Shown: positions 27,355 to 42,570, counted from the stretch's first letter. The stretch is DNA of 64,000 nt from Nocardia rhizosphaerihabitans (GCF_014646295.1 NZ_BMNE01000002.1:250595-314594), one strand, 5' to 3'. Numbers and translations are program-made. The notes: a model not told the origin generated them from the sequence alone.

Positions 27355-28428
27355 GTGGGCGTCGAGGTCAGGACCGAGGGTGTTACCAAATCCTTCGGGT
27401 CGCAGCGAATTTGGCAGGACGTGTCGATCACGCTCCCTTCGGGTGAGGTGAGCGCCCTGCTCGGCCCTTCGGGTACGGGTAAGTCGGTGTTCCTGAAATC
27501 GCTCATCGGTCTCTTGCGGCCGGAGCGCGGCTCCATCTTCATCGATGGCACCGATATCACCACCTGCTCCAACAAGGAGCTCTACGAGATCCGCAAACTG
27601 TTCGGCGTCCTTTTCCAGGACGGCGCGCTGTTCGGCTCGATGAACCTGTTCGACAACATCGCTTTCCCGCTTCGTGAGCACACGAAGAAGTCGGAAACCG
27701 AGATCAAGCGCATCGTCATGGAGAAGCTCGAGCTGACCGGTCTGCTCGGCGCCGAGAACAAGCTCCCCGGCGAGATCTCCGGCGGTATGCGCAAGCGTGC
27801 AGGCCTGGCCCGCGCGCTGGTCCTCGACCCGCAGATCATCCTGGTCGACGAGCCCGACTCCGGTCTGGACCCCGTGCGTACCTCGTACCTGGCGCAGTTG
27901 CTGCTCAACATCAACGCCCAGATCGACGCGACGATCCTCATCGTGACGCACAACATCAACCTGGCCCGTACCGTGCCGGACAACATCGGCATGCTCTTCC
28001 GCCGCCAGCTGGTCATGTTCGGCCCCCGCGAGGTGCTGCTGACCAGCGAGGAGCCGGTCGTCAAGCAGTTCCTCAACGGCCGCATGATCGGCCCGATCGG
28101 TATGTCGGAGGAGAAGGACGAGGCGCAGATGGCGCGCGAGCAGGCGCTCGTCGACGCCGGTCACCACCACGGTGGCGCCGAGGAGATCGAGGGCATCATC
28201 CCGCAGATGAAGGCCGAGCCGGGCATGCCCGCTCGCCAGGCCGTCTTCCGCCGCCAGGCGCGGGTACGTGAGATCATGCACACCCTGCCGCACGCGGCCC
28301 AGGTGGCGATCCGCGAGTCGCTCGACGAGTCCGCCGACGACACCCAGGTGATGGCCGCCTACGGCAGCGAGCACCCCACCGCCCAGTTCGACACCAAGAC
28401 GATTCAGCACGGCCAGATCAACGGCTGA
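27355..28428 (+). CDS. mkl: Mce transport ATPase Mkl (MceG)
   Basis: A 357-residue ABC ATPase that energises Mce lipid importers. Walker A GPSGTGKSVFLKSL, signature ISGGMRKRAGLARAL and Walker B ILVDEPDSGLDP are intact, and the C-terminal extension of roughly 100 residues (IGMSEEKDEAQMAREQAL through VREIMHTLPHAAQVAIRESL) is the MceG-specific tail. GTG at 27355 follows GGAGGTAGGC; an ATG at 27343 overlaps that site. As in M. tuberculosis (Rv0655) it lies between rplL and rpoB. The permease (yrbE) and mce genes it serves are not here. Confidence 0.94.
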   Translation: MGVEVRTEGVTKSFGSQRIWQDVSITLPSGEVSALLGPSGTGKSVFLKSLIGLLRPERGSIFIDGTDITTCSNKELYEIRKLFGVLFQDGALFGSMNLFDNIAFPLREHTKKSETEIKRIVMEKLELTGLLGAENKLPGEISGGMRKRAGLARALVLDPQIILVDEPDSGLDPVRTSYLAQLLLNINAQIDATILIVTHNINLARTVPDNIGMLFRRQLVMFGPREVLLTSEEPVVKQFLNGRMIGPIGMSEEKDEAQMAREQALVDAGHHHGGAEEIEGIIPQMKAEPGMPARQAVFRRQARVREIMHTLPHAAQVAIRESLDESADDTQVMAAYGSEHPTAQFDTKTIQHGQING

Positions 28429-28448
28429 GCGTCTTTTTCTCCCACTAC

Positions 28449-28474
28449 GAGCCCCGGCCACTCGGTCGGGGCTC
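28449..28474 (+). terminator. I-shaped terminator candidate after mkl
   Basis: GAGCCCCG (28449-28456) pairs with CGGGGCTC (28467-28474) across a ten-base loop without a T-run. Confidence 0.5.
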
Positions 28475-28544
28475 GCCGTGTGTTCAGGGGCGGTGGCGGC
28501 TCGACTCGATCGGAAAAACGGGCGCTGAGCGGCGGTTACGCGAG

Positions 28545-28574
28545 TTGGCGCACACGGCGTGTCGCGAGTAAAAT
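28545..28574 (+). promoter_or_regulatory. candidate distal rpoB promoter
   Basis: TTGGCG at 28545-28550, an 18-base spacer and TAAAAT at 28569-28574 give a strong sigA-type promoter about 430 bases before rpoB. Confidence 0.5.
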
Positions 28575-28787
28575 AGCCGCGGTTCCGGACGGGGATGCGC
28601 AGCGCGCCAGTCGATCTCACTTCTCGGACAGACCGCGCCGCGCCACTTGACGAGGCGGGCGCGAACCGTCACCCTATTCACAGCAGCGCCAGCTGTTACA
28701 GGGGCTTCAGCGCCCAGAACACCCGACGCGGCCAGTGTCACGGGAGTTCGGCGCGTTTGCCGTGTGAGCGGTCGCACGGATGGTACG

Positions 28788-28817
28788 TTGACACCCCCGT
28801 GTATGTGGGTGTAAGTT
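28788..28817 (+). promoter_or_regulatory. candidate proximal rpoB promoter with internal dyad
   Basis: TTGACA at 28788-28793 and TAAGTT at 28812-28817 are separated by 18 bases. The spacer contains the inverted repeat ACACCC/GGGTGT (28791-28796 and 28807-28812), which spans the inner edges of both hexamers. The 28475-28983 interval is otherwise non-coding leader. Confidence 0.5.
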
Positions 28818-29001
28818 TGGACGTTGCGCTGGCTGCCTCCTGTCCACACCTTGATTCGCACTCGTAAGTTCCACCTTCCGGTGTTACTTCCGCTGCTGCC
28901 TGTTCGGGTTTCGTTCGGGTTGTAACCAGCGGAATTCGTAGCAGACAAGCGACGGTCGCGGACCACCACGCGACGCGCGTGAGGTGCTGGAAGGACGCAT
29001 C

Positions 29002-32484
<3,483 letters not shown>

Positions 32485-32492
32485 GTGGTGAC

Positions 32493-32520
32493 GCGGGTGG
32501 CTGTTTCGGCAGCCGCCCGC
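32493..32520 (+). other. intercistronic hairpin between rpoB and rpoC
   Basis: GCGGGTGGCTG (32493-32503) pairs with CAGCCGCCCGC (32510-32520), one mismatch, with a TTTCGG loop and no T-tract. It is probably an RNA processing or stability structure and not a full stop, since rpoC has no obvious promoter of its own. Confidence 0.5.
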
Positions 32521-32587
32521 GGACCCGCGATCGATAACTAGTGAACTTTTTGCTCGAATTCGACCCGAACAGGGGAAAGGAAGTTAC

Positions 32588-36541
<3,954 letters not shown>

Positions 36542-36551
36542 GCAGTAACCC

Positions 36552-36584
36552 GAACGCCCCGCTCCTTACTGGAGCGGGGCGTTC
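36552..36584. terminator. terminator after rpoC
   Basis: A perfect 14-bp stem (36552-36565 with 36571-36584) and a TTACT loop, without a T-run; the I-shaped kind common in actinobacteria. It lies between convergent genes. Confidence 0.75.
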
Positions 36585-36596
36585 GTCGTATCTGGG

Positions 36597-37403
36597 TCAG
36601 CGGACTCGCGGGCAGGCTTTGCCCGCGATGTGACAGCGTTCCTCGAAGCCGTGGGGTAGCCACGAGCCGCTGATCAGTTGCGGGTGATGGGGGAATCTCG
36701 CTTGGCTGGCGACAAGGAACGCCGGTGCCGCCCACGGTGTCGCCAATTCGAGGTAATGCGATGTGGCCGCCTCGGTGAATCGGATTCGCAGCCGGTCGGG
36801 TTGGGTCAACTCGATGTGCTCCAACGCCGTGAGCGGGATCGGGGATGAGCGATATTGGTTGGTGAGGTGAATTCGACGATTCGTGACGGTGATGCGGCCG
36901 CTCGGCTCCGGTATCCAGCGTGGCTGCATCGCCTGACTGCGGGCCGCGGCCGCCGCGGCGTTCGCCACGCGTGCGGCCTCGGCCGCCGCCCGAACCATCT
37001 GAACCGCCATTTGCTCGCTTCGTTGTCGGGCGTTGAAGGCCGCGGCATTGGCGGCCGTGCGTGCCCGCTGAATGTCGCGGCGCGAGCTGCCGCGCGGCGG
37101 TACGAAGACCGGGGTGGTCGGTGTGACAGCGGCGATCACCGGTGGGGCGATCGGCGGTGGCGGTGGCGGTGGCAGCTCAGGGCTGCGAAACGCCGCCCAC
37201 ACGCCCGAGCCTTCACCGAAGCAGGTCTCCTGGTCGTCCATCAGGATCGACGTCGGATACGGCTCGAGCGCCGCGATGCCGCCCGCCCGCAGCCGCGACA
37301 ACATCTCGCAGGCGTAGACCAGGTGGTCGTCGACCCAATTCCAGCCGACCTGCGCGGCCAGCGCCCGTTCGACGTCTGCCATCGGATCGTGCACTGTCAC
37401 CAC
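36597..37403 (-). CDS. uncharacterised protein with PH-like segment, paralogue of 40709
   Basis: A 268-residue soluble protein I cannot place in a named family. Residues 1-60 (DVERALAAQVGWNWVDDHLVYACEML, then DDQETCFGEG) match the N-terminus of the product of 40709-41398. Residues about 78-160 are a Pro run followed by an Ala/Arg-rich coiled segment absent in the paralogue. Residues 160-245 (QPRWIPEPSGRITVTNRRIHL, TALEHIELTQPD) look like a bacterial PH/GRAM-like strand set. The tail FPHHPQLISGSWLP..ERCHIAGKACPRVR is shared, with a fixed Cys-His-Cys pattern. GTG or ATG upstream forms are possible; the start at 37403 is GTG. It converges on rpoC. Confidence 0.7.
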   Translation of the reverse strand: MVTVHDPMADVERALAAQVGWNWVDDHLVYACEMLSRLRAGGIAALEPYPTSILMDDQETCFGEGSGVWAAFRSPELPPPPPPPIAPPVIAAVTPTTPVFVPPRGSSRRDIQRARTAANAAAFNARQRSEQMAVQMVRAAAEAARVANAAAAAARSQAMQPRWIPEPSGRITVTNRRIHLTNQYRSSPIPLTALEHIELTQPDRLRIRFTEAATSHYLELATPWAAPAFLVASQARFPHHPQLISGSWLPHGFEERCHIAGKACPRVR

Positions 37404-37715
37404 CAGGGTCGTTGCCGCATCGGGTCATCCAGAATAGCGGCCTCGTCCGCTTGTTAGAACCGCTTGACGAGGTCATTCCGCCGAGCCGGGTAGCGATTGC
37501 AGCATCCAGCCGAGGACGTTGTGCACGGCGATGCCGCCGGTGCCCTAGTCGGCTTGCGCGTTCGTAGCGGCGGTCGCGTGGTGGTGCGGAGGGCGCAGCA
37601 GCCCGCAGGCTGGATCAGGCGAGCAAGGTTCCGGATGCAACCGGTGGCCTTCTCATTTCACCTCACGCCAATTACGTGCGCCAGTCATCGAGCATGAACC
37701 GAGCTGAGGCATCGG
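37404..37715. other. intergenic, no gene recognised
   Basis: About 310 bases between two leftward genes. Reading frames here are short and have no recognisable similarity or ribosome binding site, and no clear terminator or repeat is visible. Confidence 0.5.
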
Positions 37716-38543
37716 TTAGTCGGTGGTGGATTCGGCGGGTTGGCGGGAGGGGGCGGTGCGGGCGTGGGTGGCGTAGAGGGTTAGGCCTACGAAGGTGAGG
37801 CCGCCTACGAGGTTGCCTACCACGGTGGGGATTTCGTTCCAGATGAGGTAGTCGGTGAGGGAGAAGTCGCCGCCGAGGAGGAGGCCGGAGGGGAACAGGA
37901 ACATGTTGACGATGGAGTGTTCGAAGCCCATGTAGAAGAAGAGCATGATGGGCATCCACATGGCGATCACCTTGCCGGAGACCGAGGTGGACATCATGGC
38001 GGCGACCACGCCGGTGGAGACCATCCAGTTGCACAGGACGGCGCGGATGAAGAGGGTGAGCATGCCCGCGGCGCCGTATTCGGCGTAGCCGAGGGTGCGG
38101 GACTCGCCGATCTCGCCGAGTTTCTGGCCGACGGCGCTCGGGTCCACGGAGAAGCCCATGGTCAGGATGATCGCCATCATCACGGCGACGGTGAACGCGC
38201 CGGCGAAGTTGCCGACGAAGACCAGGCTCCAGTTGCGCAGCATCGAGCGCACGGTGACGCCGCGGCGTTTGTCGAGCAGGGCCAGCGGCACCAGCGTGAA
38301 AACGCCGGTGAGCAGGTCGAATCCGAGCAGGTACAGCATGCAGAAGCCAACCGGGAAGAGCACGGCGCCCAGCAGCGGCTGGCCGGTGTTGACGGTGATG
38401 GTGACCGCGAACGCCGCCGCGAGAGCGAGGATCGCGCCCGCCATATAGGCGCGGATCACGGTGTCCCGGGTGGACATGAATGCCTTGGCTTCGCCCGCGT
38501 CGATCATCTTCTCGACGAAGTCCGCTGGTTTGAGATACGACAT
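37716..38543 (-). CDS. formate/nitrite transporter (FNT) family channel
   Basis: A 275-residue pentameric anion channel of the FocA/NirC type with six transmembrane helices. Signatures are YMAGAILALAAAFAV, the GNFAGAFTVAVM motif, LCNWMVSTGV and the central GFEHSIVNMFLFP, which includes the pore His. ATG at 38543 follows AAGGGGT; an upstream ATG at 38570 is less likely. It is divergent from cyanase across 156 bases. Substrate may be nitrite, formate, or by context cyanate or bicarbonate; the sequence alone does not decide. Confidence 0.92.
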   Translation of the reverse strand: MSYLKPADFVEKMIDAGEAKAFMSTRDTVIRAYMAGAILALAAAFAVTITVNTGQPLLGAVLFPVGFCMLYLLGFDLLTGVFTLVPLALLDKRRGVTVRSMLRNWSLVFVGNFAGAFTVAVMMAIILTMGFSVDPSAVGQKLGEIGESRTLGYAEYGAAGMLTLFIRAVLCNWMVSTGVVAAMMSTSVSGKVIAMWMPIMLFFYMGFEHSIVNMFLFPSGLLLGGDFSLTDYLIWNEIPTVVGNLVGGLTFVGLTLYATHARTAPSRQPAESTTD

Positions 38544-38699
38544 GCGACCCCTTCGTAGTGATTCCAGCACAGTAGTTTTCGCCGTCGAGGTTGCCTCGCG
38601 ATCACCGGAAGTTGCCTCCGGGTAAATAGTGGTATTCCACTATGGCGGGCTCGGGCGGGCGGATGGCAGGCTGGCGAGGTCCCCGACCGAGGAGCCCGT

Positions 38700-39149
38700 A
38701 TGCAACCGATCATGAGCAAGTCCGCCGCCGCCGATCTCGTCGTCGCCGCCCGCATCCGCAAAGGCCTGACCTGGGCCGCCATCGCGGAATCGCTGGGTGC
38801 GCCGCTGGTCTGGACGACGGCGGCCCTGCTCGGTCAGCACCCGATGAGCGAGGAGCAGGCGGCCGCTGTCTGCGCGCTCCTCGACCTCGACGAGACCGTC
38901 GCCGAGAGCCTGCGCCTGCAGCCCTCGCGCGGCGCCGACCCGGCGCAACTGGCCGATCCCACCATCTATCGCCTCGTCGAGGCGGTCTCGGTCTACGGCC
39001 CGGCGCTCAAGGCGTTGATCCATGAGGAATTCGGCGACGGCATCATGAGCGCCATCAACTTCAACATCGACATCGCCCGCCGCCCGCATCCCGACGGCGA
39101 CCGCGTCGTGATCACCCTCGACGGCAAGTTCCTCGACTACCGCTGGTAG
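38700..39149 (+). CDS. cynS: cyanate hydratase (cyanase)
   Basis: A 149-residue enzyme that converts cyanate and bicarbonate to ammonia and carbon dioxide, acting as a decamer. Catalytic residues are Arg91, Glu94 and Ser117, with the same spacing as Arg96, Glu99 and Ser122 in Escherichia coli; the C-terminal half (DPTIYRLVEAVSVYGPALKA, EEFGDGIMSAINFNIDI, GKFLDYRW) is very well conserved. ATG at 38700 has a GAGGAG site seven bases upstream. The divergent FNT channel could provide transport. No carbonic anhydrase is adjacent. Confidence 0.97.
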   Translation: MQPIMSKSAAADLVVAARIRKGLTWAAIAESLGAPLVWTTAALLGQHPMSEEQAAAVCALLDLDETVAESLRLQPSRGADPAQLADPTIYRLVEAVSVYGPALKALIHEEFGDGIMSAINFNIDIARRPHPDGDRVVITLDGKFLDYRW

Positions 39150-39150
39150 G

Positions 39151-40143
39151 TCAGGCCTCGGGCCGGGCCGGGACCTCGGCGACGGCCCGCGCCTCGGGAT
39201 CGCCGACCGGTAGCGGTTCGGGCTCCCCGAGGCGGACGATGATCACACCGAGGAGAATCAGTGCCCCGCCGAGCAATTGGATCGGCCGGGGCGCCTCGCC
39301 GAGCAGCGCCCAGGCGAACAGCAGCGCGGCCAGCACCTCGGTGAGTGCGACGAACGAGGCCAGTCGGGAACCAAGGCGGCGGGTGGCGGCGATGCCGGTG
39401 ACGTAGGCGATCGCGGCGGTGACGATGCCGATCAACAGGATCGGGACCCACCATGGGGTGCTGAAGTCGTCGAACACGACCGTCGCGGTGGTGGCGTGCA
39501 GTGGCACGATGCCGACCACTCCGGCCAGTATCAGCGTGACCCCGCCGATCAGCAGACCGCCCGCGGCGAGGACCGTGCCGGGCAGCTCGCCACCCTGGGC
39601 GGAGAGCACGAAATACGCCGCGGCGCCGATCATCGCGGCCAGCGCCCAGGTGATGCCGATCGGATCGGTCGACACCCCGGCGAGAATGTCGAGCACGAGC
39701 AGCAGTCCGGTGATGCCGAGTGCGGCGCCGGCGAGGGTGGCCGCGCCGGGCTGCTGGCGGTGCCGCGCCCACATCCAGCCGACGACGGCGATCGGCGCCG
39801 TGTACTCGATCAGCAGCGCGGCGCCGACCTCCATGTGCGCGACGGCGTTGAAATAGGCCAGCTGGGTGCCCGCGACGGCGAGCAGTCCGTACAGCACGAT
39901 CAGGGTCGCGTTGGCGCGCACCAGGTTCCAGTTGCCGCGTATCTGGGGGAGGGCGACGGGGAGCAGGACGACTCCGGCGAGCAGAACGCGCGCGGCGACC
40001 ACGGCGGCCGCGCTCCAGCCCGCGTTCATCAGGCCGCGCGCGAGTGGACCGGACAGGCCGAACGAGGTGGCGGAGGCCAGCGCGAAGAGCAGGCCGGTGC
40101 GGATCCGGCTGCTCGCCAGTCCGTCATGAGTCAAAGTCGCCAT
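39151..40143 (-). CDS. EamA/DMT family transporter
   Basis: A 330-residue membrane protein with ten transmembrane helices in two EamA repeats (ASATSFGLSGPLARGLMNAG and GAAAYFVLSAQGGELPG in the starts of each). Members export amino acids or other metabolites. The stop is one base from the cynS stop (convergent). It is divergent from the CGNR regulator with only 38 bases between starts; this transporter-regulator pair is frequent in actinobacteria, so control by that protein is likely. Substrate unknown. Confidence 0.9.
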   Translation of the reverse strand: MATLTHDGLASSRIRTGLLFALASATSFGLSGPLARGLMNAGWSAAAVVAARVLLAGVVLLPVALPQIRGNWNLVRANATLIVLYGLLAVAGTQLAYFNAVAHMEVGAALLIEYTAPIAVVGWMWARHRQQPGAATLAGAALGITGLLLVLDILAGVSTDPIGITWALAAMIGAAAYFVLSAQGGELPGTVLAAGGLLIGGVTLILAGVVGIVPLHATTATVVFDDFSTPWWVPILLIGIVTAAIAYVTGIAATRRLGSRLASFVALTEVLAALLFAWALLGEAPRPIQLLGGALILLGVIIVRLGEPEPLPVGDPEARAVAEVPARPEA

Positions 40144-40169
40144 GACTAATGACGGTAAGGAGGCTGCGG

Positions 40170-40181
40170 TAATATGTCAAC
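40170..40181 (+). promoter_or_regulatory. -10 element for a leaderless transcript
   Basis: TAATAT at 40170-40175 stands six bases before the GTG at 40182, which places transcription start at or beside the start codon. An AGGAGG at 40158-40163 is too far upstream to serve this gene. Confidence 0.5.
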
Positions 40182-40712
40182 GTGGTTTTCGCTCATGACA
40201 CCGAGGCGGCGCTGCTGGCGGCGGTCGAACTGGTCAACTCCGCCGAAGACCCCGACACGCTGACCGAGACCGCCCAGCTCGACGAGTTCTTCGACCGGCA
40301 CGTCTACACCGGCGTGCATACCGGCGACGCCGCGGAACTGACCGCCGTGCGGGCCTTACGCGCCCCGCTGCGCCGCATGCTGATGAGCGACCGCGACACC
40401 GCGGTCACCCTGGTGAACGAGACCCTCGCCGAGCACCGCGCTGTTCCGCAGCTGGTCCGGCACGGCGACGTCGACTACCACGTGCACGCCGTCCCGCCCG
40501 AGGCCCCGCTACCGGTCCGCATCGCCGTCGAGACAGCGATGGCGATGATCGACCTGATCCGCGCCGACGACCTGAGCCGCCTGTCGATCTGCGCCGACGA
40601 CACCTGCGAAGGTCTGGTTCTCGACCTGTCGCGCAACCGTTCCCGCCGCTACTGCAGCACCGCCTGCGGCAACCGCAATGCCGTCGCGGCCTACCGGGCG
40701 CGGCAACGCTAG
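40182..40712 (+). CDS. CGNR zinc-finger transcriptional regulator
   Basis: A 176-residue protein with an N-terminal stress-induced-regulator domain (AHDTEAALLAAVELVNS) and a C-terminal CGNR zinc finger, CADDTCEGLVLDLSRNRSRRYCSTACGNRNAVAAYR, in which four cysteines (CxxxxC and CxxxC) bind zinc. It probably binds DNA and controls the divergent EamA transporter gene. The GTG start has no ribosome binding site and is likely leaderless. Convergent with 40709: the last four bases overlap the neighbour's stop. Confidence 0.9.
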   Translation: MVFAHDTEAALLAAVELVNSAEDPDTLTETAQLDEFFDRHVYTGVHTGDAAELTAVRALRAPLRRMLMSDRDTAVTLVNETLAEHRAVPQLVRHGDVDYHVHAVPPEAPLPVRIAVETAMAMIDLIRADDLSRLSICADDTCEGLVLDLSRNRSRRYCSTACGNRNAVAAYRARQR

Positions 40713-41398
40713 AGCCCGCGCACCTTCGGGCACTTCTTGCCCGCCAGATGACACTTGTCCTCGAAACCGGCGGGCAGCCACGTCCCGGTCCGCAGCAGCG
40801 GATGATGCGGAAAGTGCTGCAGTGCCGCGGTGACGAAGATCAGCGGCGCCCACGCACTGCGGATCTGCAGTTGCTGCATGGTGCCGTTGTGGTCCGGGAA
40901 CCGGCAGCCGACCAGGTCGGGCGCGGTGAGGTCGACGCTCTCCAGCGCCGACCAGTACAGCGAGAACGACCGCTCCGGATTCGCCAGGTGAATCCGCCGA
41001 TTCGAGATCATCGCCGACCCCGGCCGTTCGGCGATCCATCGCGGTTGCGCCGCCGCCTCGGCCCGCGACCGCCTGGTCTCGTTGCGCACCCCATTGCCCA
41101 GGTGCGCGACAGCGCCGAGCGGCGTCTGCCCGTCGGCGCGCACCCGGCCCCGCGTCCATCGACCGTCCCCGACGCCACGCCAGGTGAACCACTGGACCCC
41201 GCCGTCGGCCAGACAGGTCTCGCCGGGCTCCAGCCGGACCCGCGTCGCGGTGGACGGGATCTGTGCGACCCGCCCGCTCGCGATCAGCTCGGCCACCCCG
41301 CACGTGTACAGCAGGTAGTCGTCGAACCACGTCCATCCGGCCTGCTCGGCCAGGGCCCGGTCGATCTCGGCCAGCGGGTCGAACACGTCTCTCACCAC
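40709..41398 (-). CDS. uncharacterised protein with PH-like segment, paralogue of 36597
   Basis: A 229-residue soluble protein of unknown function. It shares with the 36597-37403 product the N-terminus (AEIDRALAEQAGWTWFDDYLLYTCG; EPGETCLADGGV), the central QPRWIAERPGSAMISNRRIHLAN and SALESVDLTAPDLVGCRF, and the tail FPHHPLLRTGTWLPAGF with the CHLAGKKCPKVR ending. The Pro/Ala coiled linker of the paralogue is replaced by a short Gly/Arg stretch. The middle resembles the strand pattern of bacterial PH or GRAM-like domains. GTG at 41398. It overlaps the convergent CGNR gene by four bases. Confidence 0.72.
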   Translation of the reverse strand: MVRDVFDPLAEIDRALAEQAGWTWFDDYLLYTCGVAELIASGRVAQIPSTATRVRLEPGETCLADGGVQWFTWRGVGDGRWTRGRVRADGQTPLGAVAHLGNGVRNETRRSRAEAAAQPRWIAERPGSAMISNRRIHLANPERSFSLYWSALESVDLTAPDLVGCRFPDHNGTMQQLQIRSAWAPLIFVTAALQHFPHHPLLRTGTWLPAGFEDKCHLAGKKCPKVRGL

Positions 41399-41454
41399 CC
41401 ACTCACAACATGCGGAGTCTCCTCCTGACCACGGTAGCTGGTGCCGGTCGATGC

Positions 41455-42099
41455 TCAGGGCGCCCCGGTGACGTAGGCGAGCGCGGTATCGATCGCAGGC
41501 TGCCCGCCTGCCATCGCGTACCCGGCCATCGCGCCGATCGCGGCGCCCGCCACGGTCGCGACCGGGACGGTGATGAAGTCGAGGACGAACAGCCCGAGCG
41601 GGAAGCCGAGAACGAAGCCGATGGCCGCCCCGATCGCCGCGCCCTGGATGATCTGCGGCTGCAGACGCTGCGTCTCGGCGTAGAACTGCTCCTGGGCGCT
41701 GATCTCGCGCACCGGCGCATCGGCCTCGCCGACCGGGGTGAGGGTGAGACGCGTGCCCGACTCGTCGATCGCGGGGGTGAGCGGCACGGAGTGCTCACCG
41801 AGGCGCACGACCATCGGCAGCGCGGCGATCACCGCGCCGGAGGCGTCGGTGACCGTGACGACCTTGGCGTCGTGCACGAGCTGGAACTGTCCCGCGTCGA
41901 GCGTCGTCACCGCGGCACGCCGATCCTCGGACACGCCGACCTGGTAGTTCACGCCCCGGTCGACACTGCGCAGCGAGGGCAGCGCCTCGGAGCCGGCCTG
42001 GGCGACCACCGGAGCGGGCTCGGCGGCACCGATCCCCGTGGCCGACAAGGTGACCCCCACCGCCAGCAAAGCCGCGCCAACCACAGTGCCGAACTTCAT
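41455..42099 (-). CDS. exported protein with glycine-zipper membrane hairpin
   Basis: A 214-residue protein with a Sec signal peptide (MKFGTVVGAALLAVGVTLSATGIGAAEPA). A beta-rich middle domain (about 45-135) is followed by two hydrophobic segments rich in spaced Gly and Ala, IIQGAAIGAAIGFVLGFPLGLFV and VATVAGAAIGAMAGYAMAGG, a glycine-zipper hairpin. ATG at 42099 has AGGAGG nine bases upstream. Similar secreted proteins with this C-terminus are frequent in Nocardia; I recall a DUF for this type but cannot confirm which. Function unknown; membrane insertion or self-assembly is plausible. Confidence 0.75.
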   Translation of the reverse strand: MKFGTVVGAALLAVGVTLSATGIGAAEPAPVVAQAGSEALPSLRSVDRGVNYQVGVSEDRRAAVTTLDAGQFQLVHDAKVVTVTDASGAVIAALPMVVRLGEHSVPLTPAIDESGTRLTLTPVGEADAPVREISAQEQFYAETQRLQPQIIQGAAIGAAIGFVLGFPLGLFVLDFITVPVATVAGAAIGAMAGYAMAGGQPAIDTALAYVTGAP

Positions 42100-42234
42100 C
42101 CCGCAAGCCTCCTGCTGCTTCACCCGAACCGGATACGCCCGGTCATCGCGGCAAACCTAACCGCTGGAGGAGTTTTCGGGAAGCTGTCGCGAGGCCGCTC
42201 GGCGCCGGCGTAACGACGATCACAGGGCGCGGTC

Positions 42235-42480
42235 GACCTTCCGGTCCGAGCGCCGAGGCGGCGGTGCGCGGTCAGTGGGTCGGGGAAGGCCGGTCTGCCC
42301 CGACCGGTGCGCGGCGTGTGAAATCCGGTGCCGTCGAGCAGAGGCCGGGCCAGAACGCGCGCGGCCGCGACGGCATCCTGCACGGCGAGATCGACGCCGA
42401 CGCCGCCGACCGGCGACATCGTGTGCGCGGCATCGCCGATGCACGGCAGGCCGGGCACGTACCAGCGCTCGAGTAGTGAA
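42235..42480 (-). pseudogene. remnant of FAD-dependent monooxygenase C-terminus
   Basis: Read leftwards from about 42476, the sequence encodes ERWYVPGLPCIGDAAHTMSP then VGGVGVDLAVQDAVAAARVL, which is the second FAD-binding motif (GDAAH..P..G.G) of the PHBH-type monooxygenases. The upstream part has no FAD or substrate domain, and the downstream part shifts frame near 42300 (a fragment like TDRAPPPRRSDRKVDRAL continues in another frame). About 80 residues of a 400-residue enzyme survive, without a start codon. Confidence 0.65.
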
Positions 42481-42523
42481 TCCCGGAGGGCATCCGGGGT
42501 TTTCGGAAATCTCCGGCGCGCCC

Positions 42524-42570
42524 TTGACGCCCACCGCCGACGCGCGCAATACTGAACTAGATGGTTCAGT
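42524..42570 (+). promoter_or_regulatory. promoter and candidate ArsR operator over the start codon
   Basis: TTGACG at 42524-42529, an 18-base spacer and AATACT at 42548-42553 place transcription start at about 42560, next to the ATG at 42561. ACTGAAC (42551-42557) and GTTCAGT (42564-42570) form an inverted repeat with a six-base centre that covers the -10, start point and start codon. This fits autorepression and a leaderless message. Confidence 0.6.

Noticed and set aside
36552..36584. Attenuator controlling the 36597 gene
   Set aside because: The hairpin is downstream of that leftward gene and behind rpoC, so it is a terminator of convergent units.
37404..37715. A small gene between the PH-like paralogue and the FNT channel
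   Set aside because: Frames are short, without initiation signals or similarity.
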